The notes under the pieces are model-generated. The model did not search any database and was not told the origin of the DNA. It saw only the letters and a program-made list of their open reading frames with translations. 64,000 bases of DNA from a virus: positions 1-64,000 of the IMG/VR virus record IMGVR_UViG_3300044691_000338, one strand, 5' to 3'. This document shows positions 1-9,951 of the stretch, piece by piece. A program made the position numbers and the translations under genes. How positions within the stretch are numbered: the stretch's first letter is position 1; every line of letters begins with the position of its first letter.

Positions 1-336
1 CAGCCTCGAGTACCGCACCTGGATATCGGGATCGGTCCAGTCGGCTTTTTCCTTGGCGGCGAAGTCTTTCAGCCCGGTCAGGCGGGTATTGTGGTGCTGA
101 TAGAGACCTCCGGAGGTGCCGCCATCGCCGGTCTTGTTGGCCGCGTTTCCGCCACTCTCCCGCTCCACGTTGTCGGCTTCGCCCTTGACCGCCGCCTCGG
201 TGATGTCCGGATTATATTTGCGGACCAACTTCTCCACATCATCACGAGACAGCTTCTGCGGTCGCACCCTGGTAACCGGCGTCCCCGAGGGACGTTCGCT
301 CTGAAGGCGGTCGGGATCGTAATTGTCGTCTGCCAT
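1..336 (-). CDS. Lysozyme-like virion protein, N-terminal part (runs off left edge)
   Basis: The first 112 residues of a gene whose 3' end is outside the window. Its ATG overlaps the TGA of the upstream gene by one base (TGATG), so it belongs to the ejection-protein operon. Residues 53-64 (ADNVERESGGNA) and 70-82 (GDGGTSGGLYQHH) match the region around the catalytic Glu (here Glu60) in phage tail lysozyme and transglycosylase domains. In short-tailed phages such proteins are ejected with the DNA to open the peptidoglycan. The family call rests on motif recognition. The rest of the protein cannot be seen. Confidence 0.6.
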   Translation of the reverse strand, partial: MADDNYDPDRLQSERPSGTPVTRVRPQKLSRDDVEKLVRKYNPDITEAAVKGEADNVERESGGNAANKTGDGGTSGGLYQHHNTRLTGLKDFAAKEKADWTDPDIQVRYSRL

Positions 337-3300
337 CAGTCACCTTCCAACGAAATGATCGGGCGGCGTTTTGTGATCGCCTCGATGGTCCCGGCACCAC
401 TCGTCCCAGTGGGGATGAAGTACCTCGTATCGTAAGTCCCGGGGATTCGCTCACGGAAGACCCCGGCGGCCTCCAGTTCCGCTGTGTGGCTGTAGAGGTC
501 AGTTCCGGTCAGTTCGAGGCGCCACTCCTGGGCCACGCGACGGCGCTTGATGGTCCAGCCGTTCGCCATGTTCGCGACGCCGCCGTCCATGATTCGGGCC
601 ACGACGTCAGCCGGCTTGATGTTGAGTTTTACCCCTTCGGCGCCCAACCGCTCCAAGGTCTGGTTGATCACCTTGTTGTCGACCACCCGCCCGAGAAGCC
701 TCTCACCGCCATCGGTCTGAAGCCGGAAAATCTTTGGCTGACCTGCCAAACGGTCCCAGATCGGCAGGATCGCGCCCGTGATGATGTGCAAATCGGCCTC
801 ACGGAACTCAGGCGTTTTGGCGACACGCTCATCCCATAATTTCTTGGCTTCAGCGTTGTCCTTGACTGTCGTTAATGTGTCTCCCAGCGCGGCGGACAAC
901 TCCTCCTCTGGGATGTAGCGCCAGTCGATCGGGGTCACGATACGATAATGCTCGGTGACCTGCCCGTTCGCCTCGACCTTGGCATAGGTCGTGGGAACGA
1001 CGGCGGAGATCATGCCGCTGCGTTTGTTCTGGATGAAATACTGCGGTGCGCTCCAGCCCGATCTGGCCGATTGACCGGACATGACTTCCTCAAAAGACGA
1101 CGGATAGTTTCGGTTGTGCGTCATTAGGTGGACGTGCCGCGTCTCCGCGCCAGAGTTCGGATCGGTGTAGACCACCTGATCGGAGACCTTAACGATCTTG
1201 TCCGCTTTGTACGTCTCGGTTCCCGCATCGAGTGTGCCCGCCGCCGCAGCACGATCCACGATGTCACGGAAGCGCGTGGCGAACTCGTTGAACACCCGAT
1301 TCTGGTCGTCCACCTTCAGACTGAGCACCCGGTTGAGGAATTGCGTCATCGGCGGGAGTTCGTCCTTCAACGAGCCGTCCGCGTTCGCAATGAAAAGGCC
1401 CATCTGTTCCGCCAGGTCATCCTGGGTGAAGCCCTCGACCCGGCCGCCGTGGATATCGCGGAACAACTGCACCAGTCCGGCTTTCGCCTCGTCGCTTTCC
1501 AGGTTGTCCTGAAGGCCAAACATACCCTGATCGCCGGTGCGCCGTTCGCCCTTGGTCAACGCGCCCAACTGCCCCAGGCGGCGGGCGATCGACGAGATGA
1601 ACCGCTTCTGCCCTTCCAGGTCGGTCGTCACGAGATGGAAGATCGGCGCCGTCCATTGATTGGTCCGATGCGTGCGGCCGAAGCCCTGCACCGCGGTATC
1701 CGCGCGCCACCCGGCCTGCACCAGATAGTGAGATCGGCGCGCGCCGTTGCCGCCGATGCCAAGGCGTCCGGTGTCATCCACGCGATCGGCCGTCTTGTCG
1801 TCGTGATAACTGCGCCCGGTGCCTCCCGCCTGCGAAAAGATCAGGATCTTTTTCTTTCCGCTCTGAAATGAATTGGCTTCGGCCACGTTGACGTCCGCGC
1901 CGCGTTTCTCCAAGGTCTTCTTCATGCGCCCGGTTTCGTCGGCCTTGTTCACCACCCGCTGCTTGCGGCCGGTGACCTCGGCCACGGCTTCGGGCCCGTA
2001 GTGGTTGACCAGGATTTCCAGCGGACCGTCGGGTACCCGGAGTGAGCCAAGGTCCAGCATCAACTTGTCTCTGGCCGCGATCCCATCCGGGTTGTGGACG
2101 GGATTTCCCTCGGAATCAGACACGGGACGCACCCGCTCGTTCCCCTCATCGTCGACATAGCTTTCATACTGCCGCGTCGGATAGGCCTTCTCGACCAACT
2201 GCAAGAGTTGATCACGCGGCGACATATCGAGTTCTTCCAGGTCTTCGTCACCGCGGGCTTTGCTCTTATCGAGCGCGCGTTCCTGGCCGGCTTCGTTAGT
2301 GTTGACCAGTTGCAGCACCGCCTGACGGCCTTCGGCGATGTCCTTGTCGATACCCTGGATGACGCTCGGCATCTGGAGCGACGTGATCAACTGGTTGAAA
2401 AACCGCTGATGCCCACCCCAGAACGCGGACAGGATGGCCGACTTCGGACCGCCCTTGCCGTCGGCCCCGGTGTCCTCCAACGCCTGCATCATGTTTCGCA
2501 GGACGAGTTGCCACGCATCGGCGATCTTGTCGTACATGATCCGCTGCGGCGGGGTCAGGTCGTGCTGCACGCGGTCATATTCAACGCCGTCGTAGGACAG
2601 GCTGCGCGCGGTGTAATAGCCCAGCGCCTTCATGTCGCGGGCCACGAGTTCCATCGCCGCCACCCCACCGGATGATACACGGGACAGGAAGTCGCTCCGG
2701 TTGGCGAAGGCGGTCCCCGGCCCCCACAAGCCGAGGCGATCGGCATAGGCCAGATTGCTGACCTCGGTGGCGCCGGTGGCCGATACATAGACCACACGGG
2801 CATTCGGCAGAGCGTTTTGCAGTTCAAGACCGGCCAGAGCTTTCGCCGCCGCTTCCTTCTTGCCGCGCGTTCCCGTTCCCCCGGTCACGTTCGCCATGTT
2901 GTGGGCTTCATCGAAGGCGATCACGCCGTCGAAGTCCTTGCCGAGCCAATCGACGATCTGCTGCACACGGGTTTTTGGTTCTGCGCCGGCCAACGCAATA
3001 TCTTTGACCGGAATGTAATACTCCATGGTCTTGCCGTACTTGTCATCGGCGGCCTCAACGGAAACAAGCCACGTTTTGCCATCCGAATTTAGGCTCTTAA
3101 GTGTCGCTTTGACGGTTCTGTTCTTGTCCTTGACGACGACTTGCGCCCCTGGCGTAAGACCTTCACCACCGCCGCCAAACTTCTCCCCCGACTTCACCGT
3201 GTCGTAAGTCGTGAACAGGATCCCGTCGTGCTTGATCTCGTCCCCGGCCTTGATCTTGTTGTGCGGGAGAATTTCGTTTTTGTCTTGTCCGACCCAGGCC

Positions 3301-6300
3301 CAGTCACGCTTGGCATCGTTCGACAGCGCCATTTTCTCGGAGACCCAGAGCGCCTTTTTGCGACCCCGCCATTTATTATCGAGGATGATGCCCGCAACGG
3401 TAGCGCCCTTTCCTACGCCGGTCCCGTCGCCGATGAAAAAGCCGCGGCGCTTGGCTACGCCGTCCTGGTCCTTTTCCAGCATCTGCGTGTGCGCGTTGCC
3501 GGCATAGGTGATCGTCTCCAACTGCGCGGAGGACAGAGCGCCACTTTCAATAAGGCTTTTGGGGATATTCGGCCTGTAAGTGACCAACGGCGGCAGGACT
3601 GACGCCATTGCAGCGGACTGCACCAGTGGGCTCGGATGCGGCTGCGCGCCTTCGATCGTGACCCGTTGCGGCTTGTAAGCCTCGTAGACACTCTCGGTGA
3701 GTTCTCCGCCAGTCTGATCCTCCGGAACGACGATGCTGGTTTCCAGAAGTTCCGGCGCGGGTGGCGTTACGGCGAGGTCGCTACCATCAGGTCGTAGATG
3801 ACTTGTATCACCGCCTGTGCCGCTCCCTCCGGAGACGTCGCTCGCGATAGGCTGTTGCTCAGGTTGTCCATTTCCTCCTTGTGGGAGAGGTTTGGGTTGC
3901 TGAACAGTCGGCGCATCGCCTGATAGGACTGGTCCTTGCCCCACACGTCCGCCAGGCCGAACGCCACCTGCTTTACCGCCTCCGGTGTTGGCTGGCTTGG
4001 GGCGATTGGCTGCGGCAGGTCGATCTTGTTTTCCTCCAGGCCCCACGTCGCCAGTTGGAGAACGTACGGCTTGTCCGGGTGCGGTGTCTCCTTGGCCTTC
4101 TGGAGCCACTGGAGCGCCGCCTGGTTGATCGGCCACTGGTTGATCGGCACTTCCTGGGCGGGCATCGCGCACTCCTTGCAGCGCATCCAACAGTTCGGCT
4201 GACGTAATGGCGGTGGTCACCACGGGTGGCTGGTCGCTCGGCGGAACCTTGTCGATCACCAAAAGACGGGTCGGAAAGGTCGTGCCGTATTTGCGGTAGA
4301 TTTCACCACCGACACCGATATTGGCACGAACATCATACTCCGCGCCAATTTTCTTCCACCAGTCGCGGAAGGTGGCGCCAGTGGCGTTGTTTCGGCCTTT
4401 CTTGCCGGCGGTCTCCGCACCCTCTGGCTTCATGCCATCGCCGACAATCGCCACCAGGCGACCACCGGGTTCCAACCGTTTCAGCGCCTGCTCGATGTGC
4501 ACGGCACCAGTCTCGATCACCATTTTGCCGCCCATGCGATCGCCCGCGCTGGAGAATGGCGGGTTCATCACCACGGCGGTCGGCTTGATGTCCCGCGGCA
4601 GGATGTTGTGCAGTTGCTCCGCGTTTTCCTTCGTGATCTGGCTGAATGGCAGGGTTTCCATCATCGTCCGACGCATCGGCGAGATTTCGTTGCCGATGAC
4701 CTTGGCGCCAGCATTCATCGCATGGACGGCGATGCCGCCGGTGCCCGCCGAGGGCTCGATCACGACTTCACCGGGTTTTAGGTTCGCGACCCATGCGACG
4801 GCGAAAGCATAATCCGGCGGCGTGCTGAACTGCTGGAGCTTCTCCTTGTCGCCAGCGCGCACTGTCTGCGTCGGGATACGATCCTTCAGCGTGGCCAGTT
4901 CAGCGGCAACCGCCTTCGCGGCTTCGAGGTCTCCGGTTGGCGCGAACCGCTCGGGATGGCGCGCGATGAAAGTGTTCACGCCCAGTTCGATCGCGTCATA
5001 CAGGCGATCCCGCTTCAGGATGCCATTGGCCAGTGTTCCCCCGAAGATGCCTTCGGCCGCCTGCATCAATCCCTTGGCGCCGATGACGTGGTTCGGATCG
5101 TCGAGGCTGTTGGCCAGGATGTCGGCGAACGCGGCATCCGGGTTCACCAGTTCGCCACTGTCTGGGTCGTATCCAGGCAATGCGGTGCGGTTCTTCTTCG
5201 CTTGCTGTTCGGCGACGTCGAGCGAGGACGGGATCGGCTTCGTGGGTTCGGCTTCCGCCGGTTCCTCGGCCTTCGGCGCTTCCGCTGAAGCCGGTCCCCA
5301 CAATTCGGGTTGAGATCTCCAGATTTCGCGGCGCATGCCGGGAGACAACTGCTCCCATTGATCTTGTGTCATGTGCAGAGGCGGACCGGGAGGAGTTGGC
5401 GCTTGGTATGACCAGAATGATTTTGGTGTTGGCGGTCGCTCGCTTGGTGGCAGAATTACTGGTTCTGCTTCCGTGTCCGGTTTCGCCGCCTCATCCGTTG
5501 TCGAGGAATCGGAAGACGGGGGTGTGGAGTCTGGGTGCGCCTCGGCCGGGATCGGGACGGATTCGGTCCCTTTTTGGTCCACTTCCGGTCCAGTTTCGGT
5601 CGCGGGCGCCACGACCTGGAATTGCGGGTCCTTCTCGCCAGGCGGCGGCACGGACATCGCCATGCCCTGCGGTGTCGGTTTCAGGCGGACCGCCTCGACG
5701 GTGCGGATGCCATCGACCAGCGTCGAATGCACGCCTTGTGGGTTGGCGTAGACATCCTGGCCGTCCGCGTTCTTGCCCAGGAGAGACCAGTCCGCTTTCG
5801 GCTTTTCGGCTGTTTCCGGTGCCTTCGGAATATTTTCGGGAATATTTTTCGCTGCTTTTGGTGCTGGTTTCGGCTTTGCCGCTGGCTCCGCCCAGGGTTC
5901 ATCCGTCGTCAGGTGCTGCCGTTTCCGATTCCCCGGGTTCTTCGGCACCAGGCCTTTGTCGGTCTCCTTGGTTGCCTCAGTCCACGGCACGCCGTTGTCC
6001 ATGATGGCGCGGACACCGTTCGGGTTCTCGAACACATCCTCGCCGAGGTGGTTCTGCTTGCCCGTCGGTGTCCACGGCCCGCCGTGCGCCTCGATCGGCG
6101 CGACGTTCTGAGCAACTACAGGCTCGTTTTGAGTAACTTCAGCACTGGTGCGCGGGGGTTGCGCAGGTGTGCGATCTGGTGACGGGGCTTCTGGCGATGG
6201 TGCAGGTGTTGAGGCCGGTAATTCAGTTTCCGGCCTGTTTCCGGCCTCGGGTTGAGTTTCCGGCCTCGTCTCGGTCTGCGCCTGCGCGATCGGTGTTTCC

Positions 6301-7343
6301 TGGTCGGGTTCACCGAGCGGCGCGACTGCCACGGGCGCCCATGGATCGGCTGGCTTCTGCTGTTCCTGGGCCGCGTTTTCCGCAGCGGCACGCTTACCAG
6401 CTTCGACCGCGCCAACACCATCGCGGGCCTGCACCTGCGAACTCGTGATGCGCGTCGGCTTCTGTTCCTCAGCCGCGGCGGGCACCGCGAGCCGGGCCAT
6501 GACGCCCATCACGGACTTCATCCAGCCTTGCTGATCGGCCGGATCATTCGTTGTCGGGCGCGGCACCTCCCGGTTGGCCTGCTGGAACAGCGCCTCGAAC
6601 TGCTCATCCGACAGGTCAGGGAAGCCGGCGCGGAGGTCGGCCGGGTTCACGGGTCCGGTTGGTGGTGCTTCGGCGGTCGTCGGTGCCGGTGGCTCACTGG
6701 GCGGCGGCGGCTCGCCCGTCTTGACCTGAACCTGCCTTACCGTGCCATCGGCCTGCGGGACGGCAACGGTCTCGGTTTCCACCGCTGGCGCTGGAACTGG
6801 TTCGGCCGGAGGGGCGCCTGGTCGCGGAGCCTCCCCCATCGTGACGCCGCCAAGGTTTACCGTTCCCGTGGTCTCGGGAGCTGTCTTTGGAGCGGCCGGC
6901 GCTGGCGCGGCGTCCAGAGTGAACCCGGTCGGTGGCGCTGGCGCACCAGGAACGGCTGGCTCGACGCGTGGAGCGGCGGCGGCACTCGGGCGCTCGGCCG
7001 ATGTGAACTTCGATGGCCGCACACCAAGCGAGGCTTCTTCCAGTGCCTCGACACCAGTGGGCAATGGACGTTCGCCTAACGCCTGTTGACCGCCGCGCTG
7101 CGCCACCCGGATCGGCCCAGTGAGCAAATGGGCGAGTCCTGGCTCGGGCTCCAATGCCCTGATTTCTTCCTCGCCTTTCCGGATTTGCTCGCGGGCCTGA
7201 CGCATCTGCGCGCCGGTGTAGGGAACATCCCATGGAAGACCGTCGGGCGCGGGTTTCGTTCTGGCATCCAGCGTAAAGCCAGGCGGGGGCGGCGGGGCGC
7301 GATCCAGCGTGAACCCCGGCGGCGGCGTGATATTTCCGCTCAT
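336..7343 (-). CDS. Giant DarB-like ejection protein: N6-adenine methyltransferase fused to a Strawberry-notch/SF2 helicase
   Basis: 2335 residues. Residues 1 to about 780 are Pro/Ala/Glu-rich and look disordered. They hold PPGFTLD repeats and two related modules (GEDVFENPNGVR, GQDVYANPQGVH). Residues about 830-1010 form an adenine methyltransferase with motif I EPSAGTGG and catalytic NPPF near residue 927. A helicase follows, with Walker A GDGTGVGKG near 1306, DEAH in FDEAHN near 1476 and motif VI QGFGRTHRTNQ near 1885, the Strawberry-notch-like pattern. P1 DarB has the same methylase plus helicase plan and is packaged to protect incoming DNA from restriction. The position among ejection genes and the ATGA coupling upstream suggest the same job here. 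The biochemical role is inferred. Confidence 0.85.
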   Translation of the reverse strand: MSGNITPPPGFTLDRAPPPPPGFTLDARTKPAPDGLPWDVPYTGAQMRQAREQIRKGEEEIRALEPEPGLAHLLTGPIRVAQRGGQQALGERPLPTGVEALEEASLGVRPSKFTSAERPSAAAAPRVEPAVPGAPAPPTGFTLDAAPAPAAPKTAPETTGTVNLGGVTMGEAPRPGAPPAEPVPAPAVETETVAVPQADGTVRQVQVKTGEPPPPSEPPAPTTAEAPPTGPVNPADLRAGFPDLSDEQFEALFQQANREVPRPTTNDPADQQGWMKSVMGVMARLAVPAAAEEQKPTRITSSQVQARDGVGAVEAGKRAAAENAAQEQQKPADPWAPVAVAPLGEPDQETPIAQAQTETRPETQPEAGNRPETELPASTPAPSPEAPSPDRTPAQPPRTSAEVTQNEPVVAQNVAPIEAHGGPWTPTGKQNHLGEDVFENPNGVRAIMDNGVPWTEATKETDKGLVPKNPGNRKRQHLTTDEPWAEPAAKPKPAPKAAKNIPENIPKAPETAEKPKADWSLLGKNADGQDVYANPQGVHSTLVDGIRTVEAVRLKPTPQGMAMSVPPPGEKDPQFQVVAPATETGPEVDQKGTESVPIPAEAHPDSTPPSSDSSTTDEAAKPDTEAEPVILPPSERPPTPKSFWSYQAPTPPGPPLHMTQDQWEQLSPGMRREIWRSQPELWGPASAEAPKAEEPAEAEPTKPIPSSLDVAEQQAKKNRTALPGYDPDSGELVNPDAAFADILANSLDDPNHVIGAKGLMQAAEGIFGGTLANGILKRDRLYDAIELGVNTFIARHPERFAPTGDLEAAKAVAAELATLKDRIPTQTVRAGDKEKLQQFSTPPDYAFAVAWVANLKPGEVVIEPSAGTGGIAVHAMNAGAKVIGNEISPMRRTMMETLPFSQITKENAEQLHNILPRDIKPTAVVMNPPFSSAGDRMGGKMVIETGAVHIEQALKRLEPGGRLVAIVGDGMKPEGAETAGKKGRNNATGATFRDWWKKIGAEYDVRANIGVGGEIYRKYGTTFPTRLLVIDKVPPSDQPPVVTTAITSAELLDALQGVRDARPGSADQPVADQPGGAPVAPEGQGDTAPGQAVRSPTGDVGPGGKQDRPAAANRPKPANTGGGKAGGVRPGGRVGQGPVLSGDAPTVQQPKPLPQGGNGQPEQQPIASDVSGGSGTGGDTSHLRPDGSDLAVTPPAPELLETSIVVPEDQTGGELTESVYEAYKPQRVTIEGAQPHPSPLVQSAAMASVLPPLVTYRPNIPKSLIESGALSSAQLETITYAGNAHTQMLEKDQDGVAKRRGFFIGDGTGVGKGATVAGIILDNKWRGRKKALWVSEKMALSNDAKRDWAWVGQDKNEILPHNKIKAGDEIKHDGILFTTYDTVKSGEKFGGGGEGLTPGAQVVVKDKNRTVKATLKSLNSDGKTWLVSVEAADDKYGKTMEYYIPVKDIALAGAEPKTRVQQIVDWLGKDFDGVIAFDEAHNMANVTGGTGTRGKKEAAAKALAGLELQNALPNARVVYVSATGATEVSNLAYADRLGLWGPGTAFANRSDFLSRVSSGGVAAMELVARDMKALGYYTARSLSYDGVEYDRVQHDLTPPQRIMYDKIADAWQLVLRNMMQALEDTGADGKGGPKSAILSAFWGGHQRFFNQLITSLQMPSVIQGIDKDIAEGRQAVLQLVNTNEAGQERALDKSKARGDEDLEELDMSPRDQLLQLVEKAYPTRQYESYVDDEGNERVRPVSDSEGNPVHNPDGIAARDKLMLDLGSLRVPDGPLEILVNHYGPEAVAEVTGRKQRVVNKADETGRMKKTLEKRGADVNVAEANSFQSGKKKILIFSQAGGTGRSYHDDKTADRVDDTGRLGIGGNGARRSHYLVQAGWRADTAVQGFGRTHRTNQWTAPIFHLVTTDLEGQKRFISSIARRLGQLGALTKGERRTGDQGMFGLQDNLESDEAKAGLVQLFRDIHGGRVEGFTQDDLAEQMGLFIANADGSLKDELPPMTQFLNRVLSLKVDDQNRVFNEFATRFRDIVDRAAAAGTLDAGTETYKADKIVKVSDQVVYTDPNSGAETRHVHLMTHNRNYPSSFEEVMSGQSARSGWSAPQYFIQNKRSGMISAVVPTTYAKVEANGQVTEHYRIVTPIDWRYIPEEELSAALGDTLTTVKDNAEAKKLWDERVAKTPEFREADLHIITGAILPIWDRLAGQPKIFRLQTDGGERLLGRVVDNKVINQTLERLGAEGVKLNIKPADVVARIMDGGVANMANGWTIKRRRVAQEWRLELTGTDLYSHTAELEAAGVFRERIPGTYDTRYFIPTGTSGAGTIEAITKRRPIISLEGD

Positions 7344-9946
7344 GGCTTGTATGGCGTGCCGTCAGGATTGATCCACGCCTGACCATCCCAGTAGATTTTC
7401 TTTCCGCCCGTTCCAGTGGCGGATTGCATGGTCTCGATATTTGGCTTGGCGGCTTCACGTGGAGTCGGCGTGGTCGGTTGGGTTGGCGCGGGTGTGCCCG
7501 TCGGCTGTTGCGCTGGAGCAGGTGTTTGTTGCGTCAGCGCCGGGGTTGGTTGCGCTGCTGCCGGCGCTGCGGGCGCCACCTTGAGATACTGTTGCGCCGA
7601 CCCGGCGGGCAGATTGAAATGCTTCTCGAACGCCGCCGCCGTCTCTGGGCGCTTCTTGAGGATATCAATCCCCTGTTGCAGTTCCGGCGAAATCGCGCCT
7701 TGGCCTTGCGTGGGTTGGCTTTGGTGCGCGCGATCGACTGGCGATGGCACCTGATCAACGGGCGATGTCCGAGACTTGCCAGTCAGAGCCTTATAAAGGT
7801 TGTCGCGGACCTCCGGGACCGCGCTACGTGCCCCGTTCATCTCCTGGTTCAACTGATCCAGGGCCGTTTTGATCTGTCCGTTCGACCAGGCCTTATCGAT
7901 GACCTCATCAGCCCGGCGCCGTGAATCATCCGTGGGCATGCCACCGCGGGTCAGGATCTGGGTGTACGCCATCTTGTAGGCGTTCAGTGAATCGATTAGG
8001 CGAATGACCGCTTCGCCTCCGGTACCTTTCTCCGCCGCGAGCAACAGAGAATTGACCGTGGGAAATTTCGTCCGGTCGACCATATCGGAGGCGCGAAGAA
8101 CCATCGGCGCGAACTTGCCCGCTTCCGCGATGCCCAGATCGATGCCGGCGCCTCGAGTACCAAGCACACGTTCGGCGGCCAGGATGCCCATGAACTCGGC
8201 GGTGTTCGCCGCCAGGTCGGCACCAGACAGACCCTGCTCCTTGGCCAGTTTGCCACGCCATTCGGCGATCTTGCGCATGCTGGCCTGATTGCGGCCCATG
8301 CCGACGGTGCCATGCCAGTCCCCGCGGAGGCTTTCCTCTGCGATCAGTTTGGCCGAGTCGTCATCGATCGCGTTCGCGTCCTGCTTGCGCGCGGTCTCCT
8401 GGATCTTGGGATCAGCCCGCGCGATCTGCCGTTGTTCGGCGCGTTCCGCCTGATCGAGCGGGGTGCCGCGTTGTGTCTCCATGGCCGCGATGCGCTTGTC
8501 AGCGATGGACATAGCGTCTTCTTCGGCGGCCTGCCCGGGTGTCTTGCTCCCTTCGGCGCGGGTGACCCCGAGGACTTTCCCCTCCATGGGCGTGCCATCG
8601 AGATTGAAATAGTGTCCGTCGTGAAACAGTGCGTCCTGCCGCACGCCGTTGACGGTCACTGGCATCGGTTTGCCGGCGGCCTGTTGCGCCGCGACCCGCG
8701 CGCCCGTGGTCGCCCCCGCCCGATCGGCGGCGCGCTTGTCCTCGGCCGCGAGCGTGCGACGGTCCAGTTCCGCCTTTTCGTTGGGATCAGCCAGATTTAC
8801 GGGCCGACCTAATTCCTTCTCATAGTCGGACCGTACAACATTGGTCACCGCGTCCCGGTCCTGATTGGCCGCGCTGGGCGCGCGCGGACCGGCGAGTTTC
8901 GTCGAGTGACCCTTTGGCGCGTAGGGCTCGCCATTCATGTCCAGGCTTTCGCCCGTACCCTTGCGATGCTGATAGTCGTTGCCTTCGGCGTCAGTCAGAA
9001 TTTCCCAACCCTTGGTTGGATCCTGAAGGGTTTTGTTGGTCGCCCCGGCGACCTGACGCATCCGCTCAAGTTTGACCTGATTTTCCCCCCAGTCCGAATG
9101 GTCTTTGCGGATCCCCGCTTCGATCGCGGCGTTGTCTGCGTCCTTCTGCGCACCTGCGCCGGTACCTACCTTCGTGAAGCCGCCCTCTTCTTCCGGAGGA
9201 ACGGACGAGCCATCACCGTACTGCAACCGCTTTCCAGGTTCCGCATTCGGGAAGGCAAATATGAGCCTTCCCTTTGAATCCTTGCCGATGGCGGCGCCCG
9301 CACGGCGGTTAGTGTCTTCGTCGCGCTTCTCCTGCCGTTTAATCCTCTCTTCCTCAATTCCTCGCTGCTTTTCCTTATCGCGCTCGGTTTCCCACTGCTG
9401 ATAGGTCTGCACATGCCCGGCCGCTTGGACAGGATCGAACTGGCGCGGCCAACTTTTCTGCTGTTCCTCAGAAAATCCGCCACCTTTCGCAAGACGCTCC
9501 TGTCCCTCCGTCTGAGCCTGCTGGCCGATGGCGCGCGCTGCCTGTTCGTCCTTACCGTCCGCGAGGGCCTGTTTGTATGCCGTGTAGGCTTCGTTCGAGA
9601 CATCCTTGGTCAGTTCGTACTGCTTGGCGAACGTGTCCGTCTTGTATCGGTCCATCTGCAGCTTGTGTTGCTGCATCTCCAATGTGTTCTGCTGCAATTT
9701 CATCCCGGCCGCTGGATCGACGCCCATCACCCTGGACAGCGTGTCCGGCTTTGGAGCCCCCGTGGCAGGGTCGATCGCGTCCGGTGCGCCGAGGATGTCG
9801 CGCAATTTGTTGGCGCGCTCCACCTGCTGCTTGAACTGTTGCAGTTGAACAAGATTGTTCGCGTCCGAAATCGCCTTGCCGAAGTTTGGTCCGACGTTCG
9901 GTGTCGGCTGAAAACTCAAGGGGATTTGGGCATTGACGCCGGACAT
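7340..9946 (-). CDS. Probable ejection (internal virion) protein, 868 aa
   Basis: A large Gln/Glu/Lys-rich protein with long stretches typical of helix and coiled coil at about residues 90-260, and a Pro/Thr/Gln-rich linker near residues 790-840. The C-terminus is a short WDGQAWINPDGTPYKP motif. No enzymatic motif was recognised. It lies between a DNA-transfer-type protein and the DarB-like protein and overlaps the latter by ATGA. This is where P22-type phages keep gp16/gp20-like ejection proteins. The role comes from context, not homology. Confidence 0.6.
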   Translation of the reverse strand: MSGVNAQIPLSFQPTPNVGPNFGKAISDANNLVQLQQFKQQVERANKLRDILGAPDAIDPATGAPKPDTLSRVMGVDPAAGMKLQQNTLEMQQHKLQMDRYKTDTFAKQYELTKDVSNEAYTAYKQALADGKDEQAARAIGQQAQTEGQERLAKGGGFSEEQQKSWPRQFDPVQAAGHVQTYQQWETERDKEKQRGIEEERIKRQEKRDEDTNRRAGAAIGKDSKGRLIFAFPNAEPGKRLQYGDGSSVPPEEEGGFTKVGTGAGAQKDADNAAIEAGIRKDHSDWGENQVKLERMRQVAGATNKTLQDPTKGWEILTDAEGNDYQHRKGTGESLDMNGEPYAPKGHSTKLAGPRAPSAANQDRDAVTNVVRSDYEKELGRPVNLADPNEKAELDRRTLAAEDKRAADRAGATTGARVAAQQAAGKPMPVTVNGVRQDALFHDGHYFNLDGTPMEGKVLGVTRAEGSKTPGQAAEEDAMSIADKRIAAMETQRGTPLDQAERAEQRQIARADPKIQETARKQDANAIDDDSAKLIAEESLRGDWHGTVGMGRNQASMRKIAEWRGKLAKEQGLSGADLAANTAEFMGILAAERVLGTRGAGIDLGIAEAGKFAPMVLRASDMVDRTKFPTVNSLLLAAEKGTGGEAVIRLIDSLNAYKMAYTQILTRGGMPTDDSRRRADEVIDKAWSNGQIKTALDQLNQEMNGARSAVPEVRDNLYKALTGKSRTSPVDQVPSPVDRAHQSQPTQGQGAISPELQQGIDILKKRPETAAAFEKHFNLPAGSAQQYLKVAPAAPAAAQPTPALTQQTPAPAQQPTGTPAPTQPTTPTPREAAKPNIETMQSATGTGGKKIYWDGQAWINPDGTPYKP

Positions 9947-9951
9947 GCTGT

